Below, in pieces: positions 37,642 through 49,657 of a DNA stretch of 64,000 nucleotides (the stretch's first letter is position 1; every line of letters begins with the position of its first letter). The translations under genes were made by a program, and so were the position numbers. The DNA is from Diphasiastrum complanatum (lineage: Eukaryota > Streptophyta > Lycopodiopsida > Lycopodiales > Lycopodiaceae), in contig CM055106.1 of assembly GCA_029204225.1 (NCBI GenBank), positions 51,219,325-51,283,324 of the forward strand, read 5' to 3'. A model generated the notes under the pieces. That model saw only the letters and a program-made list of their open reading frames with translations. It did not search any database and was not told where the DNA came from.

Positions 37642-40600
37642 TGTTGGAAGTATTCCCAACACACTATAAATAAATAAAATCGAAAAATAAATAAGTAGAA
37701 AGTGTTGCGAAGGTCATGGCATCCTGCGTGTATAAGCCCATGGCCCAATGAGCACGCAAGTCAAGTTGTAAATAGAATAAAAGACTTGGGCCTTATTGTT
37801 AATTCAATAAAACTTCAGGCCACAATGTCAAGTTAATAAACTTAGGCTAAAACTTTCAAAGTTGGGTCCAAATTGAAACTCACATGTATCATGTGATTTC
37901 TAATGTACTTTTTTAAGACCCTTGGATTAGATTGGGCCCAAGATGGATGGTCAAATAGGATTTTTGGGGCAAGGGCATTTCCCATTGATAAAAAGGCATG
38001 TCTTGTACTATATTTACATGCTTAATGAAAAGGAGGAAACTCTACCAATTTGGAAGAGAAGCATCATCATTTGCTAGTTCCTACTTTCTTGGTTTCATTA
38101 GTCTGTGTTTCTCCTTTGGCAAGTAAAATGAGCAAGTGAGCTAACCTCCACCCTCTCTCTATCCATCAAACTCTCTCTCTCCCTCTCTTTTTCACTACAA
38201 ATCATGATGTATGATGGGTTCGTGTAGGGGTGTGTAGTGTTAAAGGTGGTAGTGTTAGTGTACAGGGTAGAAAGCAACTAAAAGTAGCATCTTAGCATAG
38301 TTAGGCTCCTATCCAAGTGTTCTAACCCTCTTTGACAGGTAGAAGGGCTACTCACCGACTAAATCTACACCCTACAGTGGTGCCGTTGCCAGGGATAGGT
38401 ATTCACTAACTAGTTTAGTTGCTTTTCTAGTTGCTTTTTTAGATGTTTTTTAGGTGGATTTTGGGTAGAGTTAGCTTGTTTTCTGTATTTTTGTGTGCTT
38501 GGACTATTCATAGCTAGCGAAGGAGGTGTGAGAGGGTAGAGGAGGCCCTAAATAGCCTCTAAATGGCTTGACATCCAGCCAAAATTCTTGAAAAAGCCAT
38601 AAAAACATTGAAATCTACATTTTGGAGGGAAAAGAGACACATCAGATTTTGTTTTTTCCAAAATCAGTGAGAACCAACCCTCGCATGACTGACAGCAACT
38701 CCATAGTATTGTTTCAGACCTGCATAGAAGCTTGCGAGAGTTAGTTCTAAGCAGATTTTGAAAAAACAGAGAAAAACCATAAAAAAATTCAAGAAATCCT
38801 TGTAAAAAAATCAAAAGAATCCAGATCATCATAAGAACTCTCGCAGAGCTATCTGAAGTTCCATCTCTATGAGACCAGGACACAGAGAAGCTTGCGAGAG
38901 TTAGTTCCTAGTCTAAGTACTCTTGCGAAGATTCCTAGTGAGAAAAAGACAGGAAAATCTAGCAGAACTCTCGCAGACACAAAAATTTTTAGTTCCAGTG
39001 ACCAAGAACCCTTGCAAAGAATTCTGAAGTTCCATCTCAGTGAGACAAGAACATAGAAGAGTCTACGAGAGTTAGTTTGATTCTAAAAAATGGATTTGAG
39101 TGTCCAAAAGTCACTAAAATCAGAAGATCCATTGAATCCTCATAGAAGTAACTCTTGCAGACCATTTCATTGGTTTTAGAATGTCTTTTTACATAAATGA
39201 TGAAGCCTGCGAGAGTTAGAAAAAAATATTGGTGAAGATCAGAGCAAGAAGGTATTTATGAACCCTCGCAAATAGTGAAATTTTGACTCCTGCAAGAGTT
39301 AACCTTTGCAGATATTTTCAGAGCTAGATCCATACTAGATACAGCTCCTGTAAGCTCTACGAGAATTACTTTCCAGTAATTTTTGAAAAATCAAGTTTTT
39401 TTTTATTGCAAAACAGTGAAGAAACCTTCGCACAACCACCCCTCGCACGAGTAATCTTCGCAGACTAGATTAGTTGAGATCTGCAACAGATCTAGCTATT
39501 GTGAAAATCTCAGGACAATTGGAGAAAGGATCAAAAAGTTATTAAGGAAAAACCACCGTAAGAGGCCAAAAATCACACTATCAGCCTATCAAATTGATCT
39601 GATTCCCTAAGATCCAGATTACATTCCATTGTACCAGCAAGATTCAACATCCTTGGACCCTACCGCCAAATGAATCTAAGATTCGGATGATCAATCGCAA
39701 GGAGGATAGCAAATCAAGCACCAAACATTCCCAGAGTAGCAACTACACATATCGAGGCAGAACCAGAACTAGCACCAATGGATCCTATGGGTCCACCTAT
39801 ACCTATCGCACCATTGCAAGTAGTCCGGAGGGCACCGTGAATGAAAATACCTAAATATGATGGGTCATCAGATCCTATCAGATTCCTCCAGATCTACGAG
39901 CAAGCCTGCAAAATTTACAACGAGCGGACACCAGCAGAGAAATTGATGATGTTCATGATGTCTCTGGTAGTAGTGGCACAAGATTGGTTCTTCAACTTGT
40001 CGAAAGAAGAGAAAACCACTTGGGAAGCAGTTAAGACGACTCTCATCACGCGCTTTAAGCCAAAAAAGTTCTTGGAAGATCCGTTTCTCCTGCTGAGCAA
40101 AGTGAAGATGGAAAAAAGAGAAAGGGTCAAGGACTATATCGAACAGGTCAAAAATATAAGATTCGAGTGCAACACAGCCCTAACTCCCGATCACACAGTT
40201 ATTATGTAGTTCCTCGTGGGGTTGCCATGTAGTATTAGAAGAGAACTTAAATGACGGGAGTAGTACGCTACACTGTAGGAAGCAATGAAAGATGCCATCA
40301 AGGAGGAAGATGATGGTTCAAACGAGGAATCTTATCCGACCACCCACACTTTGACTCCTTCGATAGCATCATCATCCAACACATCCAACATATCCACCGA
40401 GTTGTTGATGGAACAAATGACAAAGCTACACAAGCAGCAGATGGAACAACTAACGACTCAGTTTGATTAGAAATTGAAGGCCTTGTAGGGAGTTGTAGCA
40501 CAAATTCCCAATCCACTAGAACAGAACCAACTGCAGTATCCATGTTGAGAAAATGTATGGTGTTCAGTTTGCACTCAGAACCATACAGCCGACGAGTGTC

Positions 40601-41545
40601 CGGTACTAAAGCAAAATCTGAGGTTGACACAGATTTTGCCATCTGTGCAACGCATCATCACACGAGATGACATTTTGCCCATATAGCCCCCGGATCATAC
40701 AACAGAAGAGGGGTCCTTATCAGACCTCTTATCCTTATCATCAAGGGGCACCCAATGCGGCACCGAGGTATGGCGTGCCGAACAATCAGCAGCACATGGC
40801 CTTACCTGTACCACCAGGGCTAGCTAACAACCAAGTGGCTCATGTAAATTTAGCAGCGGCAGAACAAGAAGTACCAGCAACACCTCCACCCGAGTAGTAG
40901 TAATGGTACGGGCCGACAAGATGTTTGTGGATCCAACCATTAACGAATATTACGCAACCTATGCGGCTCAACCTCAGTGTCAAGGTGGTAGAAACTACGG
41001 TTGCTATGGATGCAGCGAAGGCCATCAAATTGTAAAATGTTCTTACAAGGGACAATACACATCCTTCTGCCGAGAATGTGGATGGACATTGCTACAAGAA
41101 TTGTCCATTAAGATCTGGAACAAGTGCACCTTTGAATCTAATCACAGTACACCTTACAACAGTTCTAGGAGGGATGCCACCAGAAAAACAACATTTAGAC
41201 CCCAGTGCTAGCAGTCACGCAAGCACAAAAGTGGAAGGAGTGGCTCCCTCACACCCCCATCAGTATCCGAAGATCAATCCTCAGCTACAGGACAATATCT
41301 AAATGTGAGAGAAGAAGAAAGACAATATCACAAGATACGCCACTGAGTGCAGAAAGCGCAAGAGGAGGAAAAAGCTCAAGTGAGAGACATATCTACAGAA
41401 CCTCCTGTTGTTGAAGAACCAGTATCACAAGCAGGCTCACCAATGCGAACTGATCAGAATGATCAGTTGCATCATCATGAACCACCATTCCATATGGGGA
41501 AGCCCGAGGATCCGCATACTGAGATACTCACAAGTATCATGTCTC
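37642..41545 (+). mobile_element. Gypsy J1: 5' LTR, long leader and gag
   Basis: LTR 37642-38376 starting TGTTGGAAG and ending CCTACA, followed by primer site TGGTGCCGTTGCCAGGGA (from 38378). A 1.4 kb leader carries the CTCTCGCA/TGCGAGAG array. Gag starts around 39841 (MKIPKYDGSSDPIRFLQIYE, WFFNLSKEEKTTWEAVK), then a serine/threonine linker and zinc-knuckle-like motifs (CSVCTQNHTADEC at about 40560, then further C/H clusters to about 41100). Homology to J2 stops at 41545. The next piece lies inverted at 34577-34810. Broken in several places, with no polymerase. Non-chromodomain Gypsy, likely Athila/Tat side, judged from the primer site. Confidence 0.85.
38640..39480 (+). repeat. Oppositely oriented CTCTCGCA/TGCGAGAG motif array, J1 leader
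   Basis: About ten copies of AACTCTCGCAGA-like and TTGCGAGAGTTA-like words alternate along the leader, for example at 38735, 38835, 38890, 38968, 39210 and 39265, some decayed to CTCTTGCA. The two word types are reverse complements, so the transcript could fold into a series of stems. The same array occupies the same place in J2. Confidence 0.7.
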
Positions 41546-43742
41546 CTAGTAGAGATTTTCATAAGGATTTGAATGCCACCACTCTTTAGAAGTTTGGGTC
41601 AGCCATTTGAGAGCTTAATTAGGTCGTTCTTAGGCTTCTTAAAGTCCTCAAATATACCTTTTAGGTTCAGATCAAGTGTTTTGATGATTTTTCATCTAGA
41701 AATGCAAAACTAGTGAAAATTGTGTTTCTAAACTTGTTGACAGTCAATGTTTTTTATTCTTTATTCTTCTTATATTTTTTGTGATTCTTTTGTGATATCA
41801 TAATACCAAAGACATAATTAAGTTCGTGTTCAAAATGCAGATGGCTATCTCATTGCATTGCTAGCATTGAACTAGCATCAGTTCCCACAATGTGGGGGGA
41901 CAGTCCATGTACACCACTTCTATGATTGCAGTGGTATGGATCTTTAATTTTGTGACGATTTAGCATCATTTAAATGTACACCAAAATTGCTTTCACATGT
42001 TCAGATTCTATGGAGCATGTTCATATTTTCTGATTTCAATATTTGTAGGGCCTTACTACTTGGGAAAAATTGAACTACCCTTGGTGGCTTGACTTCCCTG
42101 AGGGATGCACTCCAGATGAAGAGATTGAGTTGAGAAATGTTGCCACCAGGGTATCTCAGAAGGAGAGCAAAGAACTAGAAAGAAATTTATGTTTCCTAAT
42201 GTATGAGCATCGCTTAATGATTTAATTGTGCTACAACATATTTCAACATAATGTTCTTAATGGAATTCAGTCTAGGTGAAAACTAGTAAGAAATTTATGT
42301 TTCCTAATGTATGAGCATCGCTTAATGATTTAATTGTGCTACAACATATTTCAACATAATGTTTTTGATGGAATTAAGACTAGGGAAGGGAAAGTTGAAG
42401 CTTCAAAGGGTCAAAGATGGAGGGGAAGACTTCACTTGAAAAAAAAGCCTATGATGCCTATAGTGCAAGAGAATGTTGTTGTCCCTAAACAACGGAAGCG
42501 TAGAGAAAGGGTGAGTGAAGACAACATGCATACTCATTATGAGACAACACTAGCCATGGGACATGATGAGGAGACGACACCAGCGATGGGACATGATGAG
42601 GACGCCTATCCACCTTCTGACTTTCAAAGAGATGATTCTATCGCACCAGTTGAGCGAAAGCTAATACTCATCAACATTCTAGAGTAAGATCAATATTACC
42701 ATTATTTTCTGGCCATTTATATATTATATGCCTAGTCATTTGTATATGTGTATACTTATGGTTATCTTTGATGCTTCTACAGGCTACATGCGAGCATAGA
42801 ATATTCAAGAGCACTTTGGAATGACTTTCAAGATGAGTTCCTAAAGTGTTTAGCAATAATTGTAGCATTAGAGGCCAACCAACCCCCTTCGGAACTGTGG
42901 AGCTTGTTTTTGCAAACTTTCCGACAAACATAGTCACGAATGGCACACATGAGGAGGGAATTCCAGAATGAAAATTATGGTTTGATCAGCTTTGTGAATC
43001 TACATTTGTCGTGGCTAATAGTATTACTGCAGATACTAGATTCTTTGTCACACTCCATGGTGTGCCCAACACTATCAAAATGGATGCGCATGCAAGAGAA
43101 TGGAGCATGGAGTTGTGTGAGAGGTCCATAGTTCATAGTGCGACCCTCCTTGGTTGGACATCTTCAGATCCACATCGTGAGGTAACGTCATGTGTTATGT
43201 AGTGGGTAAAATTCATCTCTCTTACACAAGTTTAGTTAAGGCCATTATTTGGTTTAATGTATGCACTTATTTCTCATTTGTTTCACTTCTTGTTGATGTT
43301 CTATCAAGTTCATTGCCTCACACTGTTTGCATACCACAGAGAATTTTATGCTAGTTCCACTCCAAATTTTGGGGCTATTCATTTCCAACGACAACTAAGC
43401 GACATATTTCAGGATAGGGCCCAAGCAAGTGAATGGCTAAGATGAAGGTTGGCCTATTCGTGGAACTAGCCAGCGTAGCTACAAGCTGTGGGAGTATATA
43501 TTGAGAGTGTTCTCTACACTTGGAGATGTAGTGGTCGATCTCATGAGTGGGACATGCAAATTTTTAAAAATTGCAGCACTTTCAGGCAGAATTGGAATAA
43601 AAATCGATTTGCCACTTGATTTTCTCAACAATATGTGATGGTAAGTTGCATGTGCACATGCAAGATTGTTATTAATAATTTTTCTCTATATTGTATCATC
43701 AAGTCTCGTCTAATAGTTTTCAATCTTATTTGTCGCAGATTA
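41546..43742 (+). pseudogene. 3' half of the methyltransferase-like gene: catalytic region
   Basis: Plus strand. Exon 3 resumes at 41546 (RDFHKDLNATTL). A gene-free intron-like stretch follows to TTTGTAG at 42048. Exon 4 (42049 to about 42180) encodes TWEKLNYPWWLDFPEGCTPD. Exon 5 ends at 42683 (AGA|gtaaga) with a basic region and a doubled AMGHDEETTP unit. Intron 42684-42782. Exon 6 (42783-43181) has VELVFANFPTNI at about 42897, in the place of the (D/N)PP(Y/F/W) motif IV, then ADTRFFVTLHGVP. Intron 43182-43308. Exon 7 (43309-43640) has HREFYASSTPNFG and, 70 residues on, GDVVVDLMSGT...AALSGRIGI, matching motif I (FxGxG-type SAM site). Intron 43641-43738. Exon 8 is cut four bases in by Copia I. 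Motif IV before motif I is the beta-class order of N6-adenine/N4-cytosine methyltransferases. Frames shift within exons 6 and 7 and motif IV is atypical, so it is a pseudogene. Substrate unknown. Confidence 0.6.
42182..42397. repeat. Recent 108 bp tandem duplication inside the gene relic
   Basis: GAAATTTATGTTTCCTAATG starts at 42182 and again at 42290. The two 108-base units match almost perfectly until the last 30 bases. It lies between exon 4 and exon 5 of the methyltransferase-like gene. Confidence 0.9.
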
Positions 43743-45770
43743 TGTGCAAAAAGTACAAAAAGGACCAAGAGTGGATCCTAATCAGATCCTCAAGAGGGAT
43801 TTGTTGTCAGATTACTTGATCTATCAATCTACTTGAGATTAAGATCAATCTAGATCAATTCTAGACACAAAATCCTAACAAGAACAATCATTAATTGAAG
43901 GTAGGTGTACTTTTTGGTTTCACACGTGTGAAACATTGTCTGAGTACGGAATCCAACCTGAAAATCAAGTACACATTGATAGCACCTCAAAACAATCAAA
44001 ACAAATGTAGACAAATGGAGAGAATCACTCAAAATTGCTTCCAAAACCAAGATTGGTGTCTTACATTGATTATGGCCAAATAAGCCTCTATATATACACT
44101 TTTGGAGCTCGAGGTACTGATCATGCATCAGATATCACACGTGTGAGGATGCCTTGTCACCATCATGCAATTTGACACTTGGATCAAAACTTTCCATTTT
44201 GGGCATTTTTGGTCTATTTTCCTACTATATGGAGATCTTCATGGAAATCTTCTAGAAGCAAAAACTCGCCTACTTCAGCTATTTCCACACGTGTGAGCTG
44301 TCCTCTACACATGGGATGTGACACCTATTCAAAATATTTGGCTCATGCAATCATTAGATTGGTGCCATGTGTCATATCTCTAGAAAACTAGTTTTTGGCC
44401 ACTTTAGCCACTAGAACTTGAATTAAATCATATGTACACTATATATGATTATGGTACATGAAAAGTACACTAGTTTCACATGTGGGAACAGGCTCCACAT
44501 ATGTGTGTCTATCCTATATACAAGACTTTTGGCTTCTACCAAGCTTACTTTTGCATTTTTCACACTTCTCCTCAAAAATCTAGCTTGGTAAATCTAGCAT
44601 AGATCTATCTATAACTCCAAGAGCCAATCTTAATTTTATAAATGGATCTTTAGGCAATGCCTTGGTGAGTATATTAGCAATGCAATCTGATGATAAACAT
44701 GAATAAGCTTGATCTCCTTTTCTTGCACTTTCTCCCTCACGAAATGATGTGCAATCTCGATGTGCTTTGTTCGAGCATGGAAGACTGGATTGTTTGCAAG
44801 TTGTTGAGCTGCTTGATTATCACAATATATGCATGGAATGTCTTCATCCTTGATCACGTGTAGCTTCTCCAAAAGCCTTTTAAGCCAAAGAACCTCCTTT
44901 GTTGTGGTTGTCATAGCTTTATATTCGGATTCTGTTGATGAAAGAGAGATGGTATTTTTCTTTTTGGAAAGCCAAGATATTAACTCCTCCACATAAGAAT
45001 GTAGCAAATGCACTTATGGATCTTCTATCCATCTTGTCACCTGCAAAACTTGAGTCCAAATATGCTCTCAAACAAATATTAGTCTTTTCATAAACTATGC
45101 CAAATTTAGCCGAGATGTACCTTAACCCCCTTTTTGCTCCTTTCCAATGACATATTAATGGACTTTGCATGTATTGACTCAACTCACCAACACAAAAACT
45201 AAGATCTGGTCTAGTGATGGTTAAGTATATCAAGGAACCAATAAGCATTCTATATGTAGTGATGTCCTCAAAATATGCTTCATCACTTTCCTTAGAAACT
45301 TTTACACTTAGTTCCATAGGAGTTTCAACTCCTTTTGCTACAAGTCTAGCTTTGTACTTATGAATGGAACCATCTTGATTATATTTCAATCTATATATCC
45401 ATTTACAAGTAAGAGGCTTCTTTCCATAAGGTAAATCAACAAGTTTCCAAGTTTGATTTTCCATTAATGCATCAAACTCTACTTGCGTAGCTTTCCTTCA
45501 ATATTGAGACTTATTTGCTTCCTCAAAACTAGTTGGTTCTTCAAGCATAGTAGTCAAGAAAGTATAAGAGTTGAGAATCTTTCCTTTGCTCCTCTTTTTC
45601 ACTATAAATGAGCCTTGATGGCTCAATCCTTGTCCTTGTTGATCTTCTTGGCACCCTTGGAGTTGGAGTAGGTTCCACTTGGTCTTCATCTTCATGAAGC
45701 TCCTCCTCGGCCATAGCATGATCTTTGACAAGTTGAGTGTTGTTGGAAGTGTTAGAATCCCCATCGTCAT
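43743..45770 (-). mobile_element. Copia fragment I: reverse transcriptase, RNase H and 3' LTR
   Basis: LTR 43743-44564 (822 bp), ends TGTGCAAAAAG and TTTTTCACA. On the minus strand it is preceded by a purine-rich GAGGAGAAG. Internal part 44565 to about 45770 encodes the late polymerase (CKWIYRLKYNQDGSIHKYK, about 45380) and RNase H (LISWLSKKKNTISLSSTES, about 44950). The LTR is the full-length reference for F and H, has a TATA box TATATATA at 44089-44096 (minus strand), and holds three exact CACACGTGTG palindromes (43921, 44136, 44286). It is inserted just inside exon 8 of the gene relic. Truncated upstream near the LTR of K. Broken. Confidence 0.85.
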
Positions 45771-47000
45771 GCCGGTCATTGCTAAAGCACAAACAAGTGA
45801 CGACCCTACGTTGCCACCCAACCATAGAGGTACTGCCACCTCACCCCGTGCACTGGAGCTACAGACCACCATCTAGCAAGCTTGAATCTCATGTAAGTCA
45901 TGGTGTCCCATACCACCATGCCTTACCCTCGACCCTCACCTGCCTACATCTTGAGGCCTAGATACTCGTCCTGACCTGACCAACAGTGGAAGAGCTCTTC
46001 ATTCTCCAAGAGAGAATGAATGCTCAGCTCATGGAGATCCGCCTCTATATACATAGTCCAAGTGGGTCATCTCCCTCCATAGGAGTCACGCATGACTAAC
46101 GACACGCGGCAGTTGTGCACACTGATGCGGGTCTATAACAACGAGTCATTGCATGCCAATGAGACATTGACACGTGGCATCCAAAAGACCTATAGCTCCA
46201 AATCAGCGTTCTGTCCCATAACTGAGACCGTCACCTCAAGTTTTCTGTTGCGTACTCTTATGGGTATGTAACATTCCCTCCCCCTTTAAGAGTCTCCTCC
46301 TAATGGGAGCAAGCCCGAGAAGTTCAGTCTTAAATAGTCCTCTCTCTCCCAAGTGTCCTCGTCATCTGTCTTACCTTTCCAATGTATGAGAAACTCAGAA
46401 ACCAAATGGTTTCTCAATTGGTGACAATGAACGTCAACAACTTTTTCAGGTACATTAGGCACAAAGGTAGATAGATCCTCGAGCTCAACTAGTTCACCTT
46501 CCGGAATTGGGGAATCCTTCCTACTAAGTCGTTCTTTTTAATGACTTACATGGAAAACATGATGAACCCCAAGCCCAATCGAAAGATGTAGCTGATACGC
46601 GACCGGGTTGACTTTCTTTACAACCTTATAAGGTCCTCTATATCGAGGAGATAACTTATGGCATTTTCCCGTCCGGAGTACGTTCGAATCCTTAGGGATT
46701 TTAAGATACACCCAGATTCCGACCTCAATATCTCGAGGTGAACGACCGCGATTAGCATAAAATTGAGCTCTATCTTGAGTGATTTTCATGCCTTCCTTGG
46801 CTACTAGTAGCATTTCTTGCATATCTTCAAGAAATCTACTATGGCTTGCACCTTGAGACCTTTGAGACCGACCGAAACTAGAGAACGCGGCTGAAAGCCA
46901 TACATCAGCATAAAAGGACTGAATCTGGTAGCAGAATGCTTAGCACTATTGTGCGCGAGCTCAACCAAGATTTTTTTGATCAGATGTATGCCATTGTGCT
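45771..47000 (-). mobile_element. Chromovirus fragment K: integrase end, chromodomain and 3' LTR
   Basis: Minus-strand Gypsy integrase C-terminal region (NSAKHSATRFSPFMLMYGF, about 46940; SPRYRGPYKVVKKVNPVAYQ, about 46620), then a chromodomain (HWKGKTDDEDTWERE, about 46350-46400), purine tract GGGGGAGGGAA, and an LTR starting TGTTACATACCC at 46272. The left LTR end is not sharp, somewhere in 45720-45800 next to Copia I. A TATA-like TATATACATA lies at about 46048. Only this end of the element remains. Old and broken. Confidence 0.8.
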
Positions 47001-48067
<1,067 letters not shown>

Positions 48068-49657
48068 TCTTGGTTTTGGAAGCAATTTTGAGTGATTCTC
48101 TCCATTTGTCTACATTTGTTTTGATTCTTTTGAGGTTTTAGCAATGTGTACTTGATTTTCAGGTTAGAGTCAGTACTCAGACAATGTTTCACACCTGTGA
48201 AACCAGAAAGTACACCTACCTTCAATTACTGATTGTTCTTGTTAGGATTTTGTGTCTAGAATTAATCTAAATTGATCTTAATCTCAAGTAGATTGATAGA
48301 TCAAGTAATATGACAACCAATCCCTCTTGAGGATCAGATTAGGATCCACTCTTGGTCCTTTTTGTACTTTTTGCACATGGTATCAGAGCCTAGTACAAGA
48401 GGTTTTGTTGAAACTGATAGGGTTAATCCAAATCAAAGCTAAAATTAGCAGTTTTTTGGAAACTAGTCAAATTTTGTGTAGCGAGTTGGATTTGATAGCT
48501 ATCCTAAAAAATTTTGGTCCAGATCTTGTTGTGGGCTGTAGGAACCCTTTTCACACGTGTGAGGCCATACAACTCCAATTTTGACTAAGAAATTTCAAAA
48601 ATTTGTAGAATTTGACTCACATACCCAATTTGAGTGATTTTTGGTGCAAAATCAAGCATTTTCTATAGTGAATCTAATCTCATGATTAGTTCTTGGATTA
48701 GATCAGCCAAAAAATTAAAATTGAAGCTTGAATTAGATGCACTAATTGATCTTCTCTGATTTTTTGAGTGTATGTTGAGGTTGAAGAGAGAAATTGCTAA
48801 AAATCATAGATTAAGGAGTGATTTTGCAAGTTTGAGACTAGAATCTAAATTTCCATCATTCTAGATTGGTTCATGAGTGATAGGATTGAGTCTATAAGCT
48901 TGAAAGACTTACATCCACTAATTATGCTACTTGGATAGTTCGAATGGAGTTCATGACCTTTATGACATAGTACTTGAGGTGGAGGTAGAACCTCAAGGAG
49001 GAGTTGAATTGGCTAAGTACAAAAAGAGATGTAGAGTTGCATTACACTACATAAATATGAACGTAAGTAATGAACTTTTGAAAGAAATCTCATCTTGTAC
49101 CACATCCAAAGAGGCATGGGATTCATTAAAAGCCATTTATGGATCCAAGAACTTTTCAAGGATACTCATGCTTAGGAATCAAATTTTTCAAGGCATGAAA
49201 GGAAGTAGTGAAAGTGCCCAAAATTATGTCCTTAGGATCAAATCTTTGAATAAGGAGTTGTCTTTTATAGATGATAAAATCAAAGATGATGAATTAGTTC
49301 AAATCATTTTGAATGGATTAGGAGATGATTATTCCAATCTTGTTCAAACCTTTGCTATTCAAGATTCATTTCCTAGCATTTAAAAATTTCAAAGTATGCT
49401 TGTTAGTGAGGAGAGTAGAATGCTTTATATCAAAAGTAGGATGAGTTTCTTATCTTTGAATGATGGTGATGAAAAAGCTAACTTTTCTTTGAAAGGCAAG
49501 AAGAAGAAGTTTCCATCCAAGAAGACTCAAGACATGGAGATGGAGAACAAAGATGGAGCATCAAGTTCCAAAGGCAAGAGCAAGAAGGACAAGAAGAAGC
49601 TAAAGTGTTTCTTTTGTGGAAAAAATGGACATTTTGCGGCTACAAGAAGAAGAATGC
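48068..49657 (+). mobile_element. Copia fragment H: LTR from near its transcription start, leader and gag
   Basis: Same family as F and I. Homology to the I LTR begins about 44 bases after its TATA box, only about 10 bases from where F begins, although the left flanks of F and H differ. Primer site TGGTATCAGAGC at about 48379, leader with CACACGTGTG at 48552-48561, gag to knuckle CFFCGKNGHFA (about 49610-49640), where Gypsy J2 is inserted. Broken and truncated. Confidence 0.85.

Noticed and set aside
38640-39480. CRISPR-like array in the J leader
   Set aside because: Motifs are short, alternate in orientation and are unevenly spaced, and the context is a plant retrotransposon leader.
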